Assembly: GCA_937906915.1 (NCBI GenBank)
Contig: CALCUU010000231.1
Coordinates: forward strand, 1 to 6,160
Reading direction: 5' to 3'
DNA from: an uncultured Phascolarctobacterium sp.
Lineage (GTDB): Bacteria > Bacillota > Negativicutes > Acidaminococcales > Acidaminococcaceae
Length of the DNA: 6,160 nt
The stretch's first letter is position 1, and each line of letters begins with the position of its first letter. The notes below the pieces were generated by a model. That model had not been told where the DNA came from. It did not search any database and saw only the letters and a list, made by a program, of their open reading frames with translations. The translations under genes and the position numbers were made by a program. Shown one piece after another: positions 1-5,089 of the stretch.

Positions 1-28
1 ACTTCGGTTGAAGTGCTTTTTTATTTTT
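1..28 (+). terminator. Rho-independent terminator of an upstream gene (left edge cut off)
   Basis: The first bases form a small hairpin, ACTTC (1-5) with GAAGT (10-14) around a GGTT loop. It is followed by GC and a run of six T and then five more T (17-28). The bases at 15-16 (GC) would extend the stem if the sequence just outside the window is GC. This is the usual shape of an intrinsic terminator for a rightward gene lying to the left of the window. The gene itself is not visible. Confidence 0.7.
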
Positions 29-80
29 CTTGAAGCTGTTATAAAAATTTTGTGGCGAGAAGCTTTTCTTAGTAATTCGT

Positions 81-131
81 ACAAAATAAAAAACTCTGAC
101 TAATTGCTTTGTGTAAGTTAGTCAGAGTTTT
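81..131 (-). terminator. Rho-independent terminator of the HD-GYP gene
   Basis: A perfect 14-bp stem pairs 90-103 with 118-131 around a 14-base loop. Read on the minus strand the stem is followed by a T-rich run (93 down to 81), as expected for an intrinsic terminator of the leftward gene. The stop codon of that gene (130-132) lies in the base of the stem. On the plus strand only four T follow, so any termination in that direction should be weaker. Confidence 0.85.
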
Positions 132-747
132 AAATATTATGAGCTTCAATAGCCGAGGGCAATACGCTTTCGATAAAAGCTTTTACGATATGGGGATCAA
201 AGTCTTGACCGGATTTATCTTGCAGCTCGGAAATTGCTTCGGCGTGAGTTTTTTGCCAGTGTTGAGTGCAAGGATTGATGTAGCGGTCATAATAATTTGC
301 TACGGCGATAATGCGTGCACCTAAGGGAATATTTTGACCCTTCAAGCGCTTAGGATAACCTGTGCCGTCAAATTTTTCGTGATGAGAACGAATGATGCTT
401 ATAATGCTTCCGAACTCAGGGAAGTTTTCCAGCATGGCAGCACCGGCAAGGCAGTGACGCTTGTAAGCAGCTTCTTCACGTTTAGAAAGGTAGGGAACTT
501 TAGAAAGTACCAGGTTCGGTACGGAAAGCTGCCCGATATCGTGAAGGAGTGCTGCTGTTTTAATGCAGGCAACTTCGGCAGGAGGCAAGCCAATTTTGGC
601 AGCAATGCTGGCAGAATAGTTGGCAACCTGCTTGCTGTGCATAAATACACTCTTATTTTTAATTTCTAAAATTTGCAAATAGTAGTCGCAAATTTCCCTG
701 CTACGATCATCATAGGGAAACTCCAGACATTGTGGTAAAGCAATCAT
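130..747 (-). CDS. Stand-alone HD-GYP-like phosphohydrolase domain protein with altered motif residues
   Basis: A 205-residue protein that is almost entirely an HD-GYP domain, the family that typically hydrolyses cyclic di-GMP or related cyclic dinucleotides in the cytoplasm. Visible motifs, in order, are H37, the HD pair H69-D70 in LLHDIGQ, H98, and HHEKFDGTGYP at 122-132, which carries the GYP signature. There is no receiver, PAS or membrane segment, so it has no obvious built-in sensor; full-length family members often have one. Two usual residues differ. The lysine after HDIG is Q73, and the Asp expected in the IAVAD motif is N151. Loss of that Asp, the last ligand of the HD metal site, could lower or abolish catalysis (inference). 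The ATG at 747 has a GGCGGA-like binding site a few bases upstream, and an in-frame TAA just before it rules out a nearby longer start. The gene has its own promoter and terminator and so appears monocistronic. Family assignment is firm; activity is uncertain. Confidence 0.9.
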   Translation of the reverse strand: MIALPQCLEFPYDDRSREICDYYLQILEIKNKSVFMHSKQVANYSASIAAKIGLPPAEVACIKTAALLHDIGQLSVPNLVLSKVPYLSKREEAAYKRHCLAGAAMLENFPEFGSIISIIRSHHEKFDGTGYPKRLKGQNIPLGARIIAVANYYDRYINPCTQHWQKTHAEAISELQDKSGQDFDPHIVKAFIESVLPSAIEAHNI

Positions 748-779
748 TTTTTATCCGCCCATCATCGGTTAGTGTACTT

Positions 780-807
780 AGTATATCACTTTCTTCATGA
801 ATGTGAA
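780..807 (-). promoter_or_regulatory. Promoter for the HD-GYP gene
   Basis: On the minus strand, TTCACA (802-807, five of six matches to the -35 consensus) is followed after 16 bases by TATACT (780-785, five of six matches to the -10). Transcription would start near 773, about 25 bases before the ATG at 747. The -35 box lies only eight bases from the -35 box of the rightward promoter at 816-844, so the two are back to back. Confidence 0.65.
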
Positions 808-815
808 ATAGAGGG

Positions 816-844
816 TTGCAGAAAATTTTTGAAAAGCATATAAT
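816..844 (+). promoter_or_regulatory. Promoter for the candidate RNA at 851
   Basis: TTGCAG (816-821), a 17-base spacer and a perfect TATAAT (839-844) predict transcription starting near 850-852. No start codon with a ribosome binding site follows within the next 350 bases until the transporter gene, which has a promoter of its own. The simplest reading is that this promoter makes a non-coding transcript or a long leader. The same -35 style and spacing recur at 1123 and 5088. Confidence 0.6.
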
Positions 845-850
845 ATCCTA

Positions 851-1080
851 GTGCGACTCGGGTCTGTGGTTGCAAGTCGATGCCAGTTGCAGGCGAAACG
901 ATCCACGTAAGTAGCGTAAAAATTTGCTATGAGCACGGTGCAGCTTAGAAGTAAGTCCTGCCGCAGCGTATAACGCATAATTATTTTTGGCGAGAGGGGT
1001 AGTAGTGGGGAGCTGAAGCTTAGGAGCGAACCCTCCAGCAGGCGAGTGTGGGGGCGAAGACCAGGTCAGCCGTGTCGCAT
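851..1080 (+). ncRNA. Candidate structured RNA of about 230 nt, class unknown
   Basis: This segment fills a long gap without a convincing gene and is visibly richer in G and C than its flanks. It begins just where the promoter at 816-844 predicts a start. Its ends can pair: TGCGAC (852-857) with GTCGCA (1074-1079), continued after one mismatch by CGG (859-861) with CCG (1070-1072). Inside, local hairpins can be drawn at 911-930, 943-956 (GAAG loop), 966-976 and 1006-1037. GCGA occurs five times, in GGCGA or GAGCGA contexts. I compared it from memory with RNase P, tmRNA, SRP RNA, 6S RNA, T-box and the common amino acid, vitamin and SAM riboswitches and saw none of their conserved cores. End pairing and size are compatible with a 6S-like RNA, but I do not see that fold clearly. 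It could instead be a dispersed intergenic repeat. No clear U-tract terminator follows, so the 3' end is approximate. Confidence 0.4.
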
Positions 1081-1098
1081 AAAATTTCAGCGAAATTT
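1081..1098. repeat. AT-rich palindrome upstream of the transporter promoter
   Basis: AAATTTC (1082-1088) and GAAATTT (1092-1098) form a perfect inverted repeat around AGC. It could be the 3' hairpin of the preceding RNA, though no real T-run follows it. It could also be the upstream member of a pair of similar palindromes bracketing the promoter at 1123-1151. AT-rich sequence makes such repeats fairly likely by chance. Confidence 0.35.
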
Positions 1099-1122
1099 GC
1101 ATCTAATTTATAGAAGAATTAC

Positions 1123-1151
1123 TTGCTGTTTCAGGTGAATAGGTATATAAT
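1123..1151 (+). promoter_or_regulatory. Promoter of the amino acid ABC transporter genes
   Basis: TTGCTG (1123-1128), a 17-base spacer and a perfect TATAAT (1146-1151) predict a start near 1158. The leader to the ATG at 1207 would then be about 50 bases, ending in a strong AAAGGAGA binding site (1193-1199). This is the only convincing promoter seen for the transporter cluster. Confidence 0.7.
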
Positions 1152-1158
1152 TATATGT

Positions 1159-1176
1159 AAAATTTATGCAAATTTT
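1159..1176. promoter_or_regulatory. Possible operator: AT-rich palindrome at the transcript start
   Basis: AAAATTT (1159-1165) and AAATTTT (1170-1176) are inverted repeats separated by ATGC. They lie immediately after the predicted transcription start of the transporter genes. The right part, ATGCAAATTT (1166-1175), is also an exact inverted copy of AAATTTGCAT at 1093-1102, on the other side of the promoter. A repressor or architectural protein could bind both sites, but no known operator consensus is matched. Confidence 0.3.
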
Positions 1177-1206
1177 GTGATTAAAAATTTGAAAGGAGAT
1201 TTCGAG

Positions 1207-1977
1207 ATGAAAAAACTGCTTATTTTAATGATGACTATCATCGCAGCAGTTGCTATGTTGGCAGCTGGTTGTGGCGGCGGCGAAAAGAAAGCTGCTGAAA
1301 AAGTTTTGCGTGTAGGTACTGAACCTACCTTCGCACCCTTCGAATTCCAAAAAGAAGGTAGCAGCGAATACACCGGCTTCGATATGGATCTTATCCGTGC
1401 TATCGGTAAACAAGCTGGTTACAAAGTTGAAATTATGAACATGGGCTTCGATGCTCTTATTCCTGCATTGAACGCAGGTAACATTGATGTTACCATCGCT
1501 GGTATGACCATTACCGAAGAACGTAAAGGCGCTGTTAGCTTCTCTGACCCGTACTATACTTCCGGTTTGGTTGTTATGGTTAACAAAGACAATAACGAAA
1601 TCAAATCCATCAACGATTTGAAAGGCAAAAAAATTGCTTGCCAAATCGGTACCACTGGCGAAATGAAATCCAGAACTGTTGAAGGTGCTACTGTTGTTGC
1701 ATTCAACACCAACACCGAAGCTGCTATGGAACTTAAAAACAAAGGCGTTGACGCTGTAATCAATGATAGCCCCGTTGTTGGCTACTACCTGGCACAAGGT
1801 GGTAATGCAACTGCTAAAACCGTTGGTGAAGTTATGGAAGCTGAACAATACGGTATTGCTGTTAAAAAAGGCAACGATAAATTGGTTGGCGACATCAACA
1901 AAGCTATGGCTGAGCTGAAAAAGAACGGCGAATTTGACAAGATTTACAAAACCTGGTTTGGTGAAGTAAAGAAATAA
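1207..1977 (+). CDS. Polar amino acid ABC transporter substrate-binding lipoprotein (copy 1)
   Basis: A 256-residue periplasmic-binding protein of the family-3 (GlnH/HisJ/ArtJ-like) type, which captures an amino acid and hands it to the permease. Residues 1-21 are a lipoprotein signal (KK, hydrophobic stretch, AAGC) and C22 would be lipid-modified and become the mature N terminus. The family core is clear: FAPFEF and GFDMDL near the start, IAGMTITEER (97-106) carrying the ligand-contacting Thr and Arg, SDPYY (113-117), the GTTG turn (148-151) and D187 in VIND, the position that usually holds the ligand amino group. ATG 1207 was chosen because AAAGGAGA lies just upstream and the signal peptide starts there; a longer in-frame start at 1123 would fall inside the promoter. 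The gene ends in two consecutive TAA codons and is followed by a terminator-like hairpin. Substrate (Gln, Glu, Arg, His, Cys or other) cannot be decided by eye. Confidence 0.92.
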   Translation: MKKLLILMMTIIAAVAMLAAGCGGGEKKAAEKVLRVGTEPTFAPFEFQKEGSSEYTGFDMDLIRAIGKQAGYKVEIMNMGFDALIPALNAGNIDVTIAGMTITEERKGAVSFSDPYYTSGLVVMVNKDNNEIKSINDLKGKKIACQIGTTGEMKSRTVEGATVVAFNTNTEAAMELKNKGVDAVINDSPVVGYYLAQGGNATAKTVGEVMEAEQYGIAVKKGNDKLVGDINKAMAELKKNGEFDKIYKTWFGEVKK

Positions 1978-1989
1978 TAAGTCGGTCTT

Positions 1990-2037
1990 AACGGAGCACA
2001 GTGTGGTGAAGAACGCTTGTGCTCCGTTCTTTATTTT
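1990..2037 (+). terminator. Intercistronic terminator or attenuating hairpin between the two binding-protein genes
   Basis: An 11-bp perfect stem pairs 1990-2000 with 2018-2028 around a 17-base loop and is followed by CTTTATTTT. It has the form of an intrinsic terminator, but with an interrupted T-run and a large loop. No strong promoter is seen before the next gene, so partial read-through is likely. The result would be more messenger for copy 1 than for the rest of the operon, as is common for binding proteins. It could also protect the 3' end of the copy 1 messenger. Confidence 0.75.
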
Positions 2038-2108
2038 AGTATCGTTACCCATTGGCTAAAAGGGCTTAAAGCCCAATAGCATAGAGAAAAATATGAGGGG
2101 GATTTATT

Positions 2109-2885
2109 ATGAAGAAATTATTAATTATGATGATGGCTATTTTGGCAGCTTGCAGCTTGCTTTTGGCAGGTTGTGGCGGTGGCGAAAAGAAAGCTGCTGC
2201 TCCTGAAAAAATTATGCGCGTAGCAACTGAACCTTCCTTCGCTCCCTTTGAATTCCAAAAAGAAGGTAGCAAAGAATTTACCGGTTTCGATATGGACCTG
2301 ATTCGTGCCATCGGTAAACAAGCAGGCTACAAAGTAGAAATCCAAAACATGGGCTTTGACGCTCTCATTCCGGCTCTGACCAGCGGTAACATTGACGTTG
2401 CAATCGCAGGCATGAGCATTACCGAAGAACGTAAAAAAGTTATTACTTTCTCCGACCCGTACTACACTTCCGGTTTGATTATCATGGTTAACAAAGATAA
2501 CAACGATATCAAAACCATTGACGATTTGAAAGGCAAACGCATTGCTTGCCAAATCGGTACTACTGGTGAGAAAAAATCTAGAAGCGTTGAAGGCGCTAAA
2601 GTTGTTGCGTTCAACACTCAAAGTGAAGCATCCATGGAATTGAAAAATGGCGGTGCTGACGCTGTAATTAACGACGCTCCCGTAGTTGGCTACTACCTGG
2701 CTCAAGGTGGCGACAAAGTTGCTAAAACTGTAGGCGAAGTTATGGAAGCTGAAGAATACGGCATTGCTGTAAATAAAAAGAACACTCAATTAGTTCAAGA
2801 CATCAACAAAGCTATGGCTGAACTGAAAAAGAACGGCGAATTTGACAAAATCTACAAAACCTGGTTCGGTGAAGTTAAAAAATAA
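2109..2885 (+). CDS. Polar amino acid ABC transporter substrate-binding lipoprotein (copy 2)
   Basis: A 258-residue paralogue of the gene just upstream, sharing 187 of 226 mature residues by direct count; the last 28 residues are identical. It has its own lipoprotein signal with a canonical LAGC box and C22 as the lipidated residue. The family-3 motifs are all present: IAGMSITEER (99-108), SDPYY, GTTG and D189 in VIND. Two changes fall next to ligand positions, Ser for Thr at 103 and Ala for Ser at 190, and could shift affinity or substrate (inference). GAGGGGG ends seven bases before the ATG. The gene lies 75 bases before the permease with no terminator between them, so this copy is the one most tightly coupled to the membrane components. 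It most likely arose by tandem duplication. The exact ligand is unknown. Confidence 0.92.
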   Translation: MKKLLIMMMAILAACSLLLAGCGGGEKKAAAPEKIMRVATEPSFAPFEFQKEGSKEFTGFDMDLIRAIGKQAGYKVEIQNMGFDALIPALTSGNIDVAIAGMSITEERKKVITFSDPYYTSGLIIMVNKDNNDIKTIDDLKGKRIACQIGTTGEKKSRSVEGAKVVAFNTQSEASMELKNGGADAVINDAPVVGYYLAQGGDKVAKTVGEVMEAEEYGIAVNKKNTQLVQDINKAMAELKKNGEFDKIYKTWFGEVKK

Positions 2886-2960
2886 TCTGTACCATATTTG
2901 AAGTTTAGAAGTTAAGTGAAGAAAGCTATTTGATGTCCCAATGTAGAAGGGATGAAAAGG

Positions 2961-3617
2961 ATGGATTTAAATTTTGATTTGATTGCAAGTTCTTTCCCGT
3001 TGCTTTTGGCTGGTGCAGCCATTACTGTGGAAATTACTGCTCTTAGTGTAGGCTTCGGTCTTTTGATTGGCTGCATGGTTGGTATTGCACGCTTGTGCAA
3101 TGTAAAAGCCTTGCGCTATCTGGCAAATATTTATGTTGATTTTATCCGCGGTACTCCGCTGCTGGTACAAATCTTCTTGGTTTACTTTGCTCTGCCCGGT
3201 ATTACCGGTAGTCGTGTAGACCCGTTCTTCGCGGCAATCTCTGCTTGCTCCATTAACTCCGGTGCATATATCGCAGAAATTTTCCGTGCAGGCATTCAAT
3301 CCATTGACCCCGGTCAAATGGAAGCTGGTCGCAGCTTGGGTATGACTTGGGCGCAAACCATGCGTTACATCATTATGCCTCAAGCATTTAAACGCATTAT
3401 TCCGCCTTTGGGCAACGAATTCATCGCTATGCTGAAAGACTCCTCCTTGGTTTCTGTAATCGGCTTTGAAGAATTGACCCGTCGCGGACAACTTATTATC
3501 GCTCGTACCTATGCGTCCTTTGAAATTTGGATGTGTGTTGCATTGATTTATCTTGTAATGGTATTTATGGTTGCAAGACTTGTTGCTGTGCTTGAAAGGA
3601 AGTTTGAAACCAAATGA
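2961..3617 (+). CDS. Polar amino acid ABC transporter permease (His/Glu/Gln/Arg family)
   Basis: A 218-residue inner-membrane permease that would form a homodimeric channel with the ATPase encoded next. Hydrophobic segments lie near residues 12-45, 65-80, 88-108 and 188-210. RGTPLLVQIF (63-72) and the EAA loop, EAGRSLGMTWAQ from 121 followed by MPQA at 139-142, are typical of the HisM/GlnP family; the EAA loop docks on the ATPase. Length is normal. Two ATGs are close together. I prefer 2961 because AGAAGG (2945-2950) is ten bases away, whereas it is one base from the ATG at 2952, too close to work; the longer form would add MKR. The 3' end overlaps the ATPase start by four bases (ATGA), which indicates translational coupling. 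Confidence 0.92.
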   Translation: MDLNFDLIASSFPLLLAGAAITVEITALSVGFGLLIGCMVGIARLCNVKALRYLANIYVDFIRGTPLLVQIFLVYFALPGITGSRVDPFFAAISACSINSGAYIAEIFRAGIQSIDPGQMEAGRSLGMTWAQTMRYIIMPQAFKRIIPPLGNEFIAMLKDSSLVSVIGFEELTRRGQLIIARTYASFEIWMCVALIYLVMVFMVARLVAVLERKFETK

Positions 3618-4345
3618 CAAAAGAAATGATTAAAATTACAAACTTACATAAAAGCTTCGGCAATTTGCACGTTTTGCGTGGTGTAAACCTTACCATTGCA
3701 GAACAAGAAGTGCTGGTAATCATTGGCCCTTCCGGTTGTGGCAAAAGTACCCTGCTCCGTTGCATGAACTTCTTGGAAGAACCTACCGGTGGCACTGTTG
3801 CCATTGATGGCGTTACTTTGAAGAACGATTCTAGCATCAACGACGTGCGTAAGGAAGTTGGTATGGTGTTCCAACGCTTTAACCTGTTCCCGCACATGAC
3901 CGTTTTGGAAAATTTAATGCTTGCTCCCATGAAGGTGCGTGGCGTAAAAAAAGACGAAGCGGAAGCTACTGCTAAGAAATATTTGGAAAAAGTTGGTATG
4001 GCTGATAAAGCTGGCGCTTATCCTGACCAACTTTCCGGTGGTCAACAACAACGTGTTGCCATCGCTCGTGCTCTGTGCATGAAACCTAAGGTTATGCTTT
4101 TTGACGAACCTACTTCTGCTCTTGATCCGGAAATGATTAACGAAGTTTTGGACGTTATGAAGACCTTGGCTAATGAAGGTATGACCATGGTTGTTGTTAC
4201 TCACGAAATGGGCTTTGCCCGTGAAGTAGGCGACCGTGTTATCTTCCTTTATGAAGGCAACATTCTGGAAGAAGGTACTCCCGACGATATTTTCTTCCAT
4301 GCAAAAGAAGAGCGCACCAAAAGCTTTCTTTCCAAAATTCTCTAA
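3614..4345 (+). CDS. Polar amino acid ABC transporter ATP-binding protein
   Basis: A complete 243-residue ABC ATPase that would power import from the cytoplasmic face of the permease dimer. All catalytic elements are visible: Walker A GPSGCGKST (38-46), Q-loop Q87 in VFQRFNLFPH, signature LSGGQQQR (140-147), Walker B VMLFDEP (160-166), D-loop SALD (168-171) and switch histidine H197. The FQRFNLFPHMTVLEN stretch and the overall length are characteristic of the GlnQ/HisP/ArtP branch of amino acid importers. The ATG overlaps the permease stop, and AAAGGAAG inside the end of the permease gene serves as binding site. No extra C-terminal regulatory domain is present. No terminator is recognisable in the 153 bases after it, so some transcripts may continue into hpf. 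Confidence 0.95.
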   Translation: MTKEMIKITNLHKSFGNLHVLRGVNLTIAEQEVLVIIGPSGCGKSTLLRCMNFLEEPTGGTVAIDGVTLKNDSSINDVRKEVGMVFQRFNLFPHMTVLENLMLAPMKVRGVKKDEAEATAKKYLEKVGMADKAGAYPDQLSGGQQQRVAIARALCMKPKVMLFDEPTSALDPEMINEVLDVMKTLANEGMTMVVVTHEMGFAREVGDRVIFLYEGNILEEGTPDDIFFHAKEERTKSFLSKIL

Positions 4346-4409
4346 GATTGTTAAAATGTTACAGTTTGCTGCTTGAAGAAATATATTTTTACGAATAGTG
4401 ATAGATTTT

Positions 4410-4436
4410 GCAGGAATTATACTAAACGTGTCGAAT
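4410..4436 (+). promoter_or_regulatory. Candidate SigH-type promoter of hpf
   Basis: GCAGGAATT (4410-4418), an 11-base spacer and GTCGAAT (4430-4436) fit the Bacillus subtilis SigH consensus as I remember it, RnAGGAWWW, 11-12 bases, RnnGAAT, at every specified position. Transcription would begin near 4443. In B. subtilis the hpf orthologue yvyD is controlled by SigH as well as SigB, which makes the position meaningful. A TATACT (4418-4423) overlapping it could be a housekeeping -10 box, but I see no good -35 partner. Confidence 0.55.
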
Positions 4437-4449
4437 TAGTATAGCAAAG

Positions 4450-4490
4450 AAGGAAGTAACATTCCTTAATACCTTGAAATATCAAGGAGG
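4450..4490 (+). promoter_or_regulatory. Tandem hairpins in the hpf leader, the second covering the ribosome binding site
   Basis: AAGGAA (4450-4455) pairs with TTCCTT (4462-4467) around GTAACA. Four bases later CCTTGA (4472-4477) pairs with TCAAGG (4482-4487) around AATA. The 3' arm of the second hairpin overlaps the strong binding site AAGGAGG (4484-4490), which lies eight bases before the hpf ATG. Folding would hide half of that site, so translation could be modulated by ribosome density, temperature or a bound protein (inference). If the SigH-like promoter is used, the first hairpin sits almost at the 5' end of the messenger. Confidence 0.5.
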
Positions 4491-4498
4491 TAAGATCT

Positions 4499-5029
4499 AT
4501 GAGTATTAATGTAAAAGGCAGAAACGTTGAAGTAACTCCGGCAATGAAAGATTATGTTGAAAAGAAAATTGCCAAAATCACCAAGCAATTCAAAGCTGTA
4601 GGTGACATCTCCGCAGTGCTGAAAATTGAGCACGGCTATCATATCGCAGAAATTACTGTTCCGGCTAGCGGTATTTTGCTGAGAGCGCAGGAATCCACCA
4701 AAGATATGTATTCTTCCATCGATTTGGTTGTTGAAAAAATTGAACGCCAAATCCATAAATATAAAACCCGCCTGATGAAGAGAAAATATGCTAACTTTGC
4801 AGAAGCTCCTGCTCCGGCACCTGCTCCCGTTGAAGAAGATGGTGAATTCGAAATCATTAAGAGCAAAAAATTTGCTTTGCATCCTATGAATGTAGAAGAA
4901 GCAATTTTGCAAATGAACCTGCTGAACCACGACTTCTTCGTATTCTATGATCCTGAACATGACGGTGTGAACGTTGTATATCGTCGTAAGGATGGCAAGT
5001 ACGGTTTGCTCTCTCCTGAATTAAAATAG
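4499..5029 (+). CDS. hpf: Ribosome hibernation-promoting factor, long form
   Basis: A 176-residue long-type Hpf (YvyD/RaiA family), which binds the 30S decoding region and links two 70S ribosomes into an inactive 100S dimer in stationary phase or stress. The N-terminal ribosome-binding domain spans about 1-97, with the family pattern NVKGRNVEVTPAMKDYVEKK at its start and a basic end, HKYKTRLMKRK. A flexible linker of alternating Ala and Pro follows (about 102-110). The C-terminal dimerisation domain (about 122-176) carries KKFALHPMNVEEAILQM and the acidic and aromatic FFVFYDPE typical of it. Length and architecture are normal for Firmicutes. The start is supported by AAGGAGG eight bases upstream. 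The gene has a candidate SigH promoter and a hairpin leader, and ends at a strong terminator before secA, an arrangement common in Firmicutes. Confidence 0.96.
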   Translation: MSINVKGRNVEVTPAMKDYVEKKIAKITKQFKAVGDISAVLKIEHGYHIAEITVPASGILLRAQESTKDMYSSIDLVVEKIERQIHKYKTRLMKRKYANFAEAPAPAPAPVEEDGEFEIIKSKKFALHPMNVEEAILQMNLLNHDFFVFYDPEHDGVNVVYRRKDGKYGLLSPELK

Positions 5030-5057
5030 CGATTAATTGAGTAACTTAAAACTTCAC

Positions 5058-5089
5058 AAAAAGCACAGAACTTTGTTCTGTGCTTTTTT
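5058..5089 (+). terminator. Rho-independent terminator after hpf
   Basis: AGCACAGAAC (5062-5071) pairs perfectly with GTTCTGTGCT (5075-5084) around a TTT loop. Flanking A and T residues lengthen the stem, and a six-T run covers 5084-5089. It should end hpf transcripts (and any read-through from the transporter) and so insulate secA. Its T-run overlaps the first bases of the secA -35 box. Confidence 0.93.

Noticed and set aside
334..669. Plus-strand open frames opposite the HD-GYP gene
   Set aside because: They are mirror frames of a gene with clear HD and GYP motifs and have no supporting signals.
851..1080. Assignment of the intergenic segment as 6S RNA, lysine riboswitch, T-box or RNase P RNA
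   Set aside because: The conserved cores I remember for those classes are not visible, and size and end pairing alone are not enough. Left as class unknown.
848..1102. Minus-strand open frames of 84 and 66 codons across the 778-1102 gap
   Set aside because: No convincing ribosome binding site, no recognisable motif, and they overlap each other in different frames and run over promoter elements. The RNA or repeat interpretation explains the segment better.
1136..1152. An arginine-repressor (ARG box) site around TGAAT in the transporter promoter
   Set aside because: Only one half-site is present; the expected inverted ATTCA at the right spacing is missing.
1123..1206. Longer N terminus for the first binding protein, starting at TTG 1123
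   Set aside because: The extra 28 residues would precede a complete lipoprotein signal peptide and their codons lie within the -35/-10 promoter; the ATG at 1207 has a strong binding site.
1225..2052. A 275-codon open frame on the minus strand opposite the first binding-protein gene
   Set aside because: It is antisense to an unmistakable lipoprotein gene, has a low-complexity Phe/Asn/Val-rich translation, and has no binding site or family motif. The frame is open because the sense gene rarely uses TTA, CTA or TCA codons. The long minus-strand frames opposite copy 2, the permease, ATPase, hpf and secA have the same cause.
2052..2080. A promoter for the second binding protein (TTGGCT, 17 bases, AATAGC)
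   Set aside because: The -10 matches only three of six bases and the elements lie inside a hairpin-forming stretch; too weak to list as a feature.
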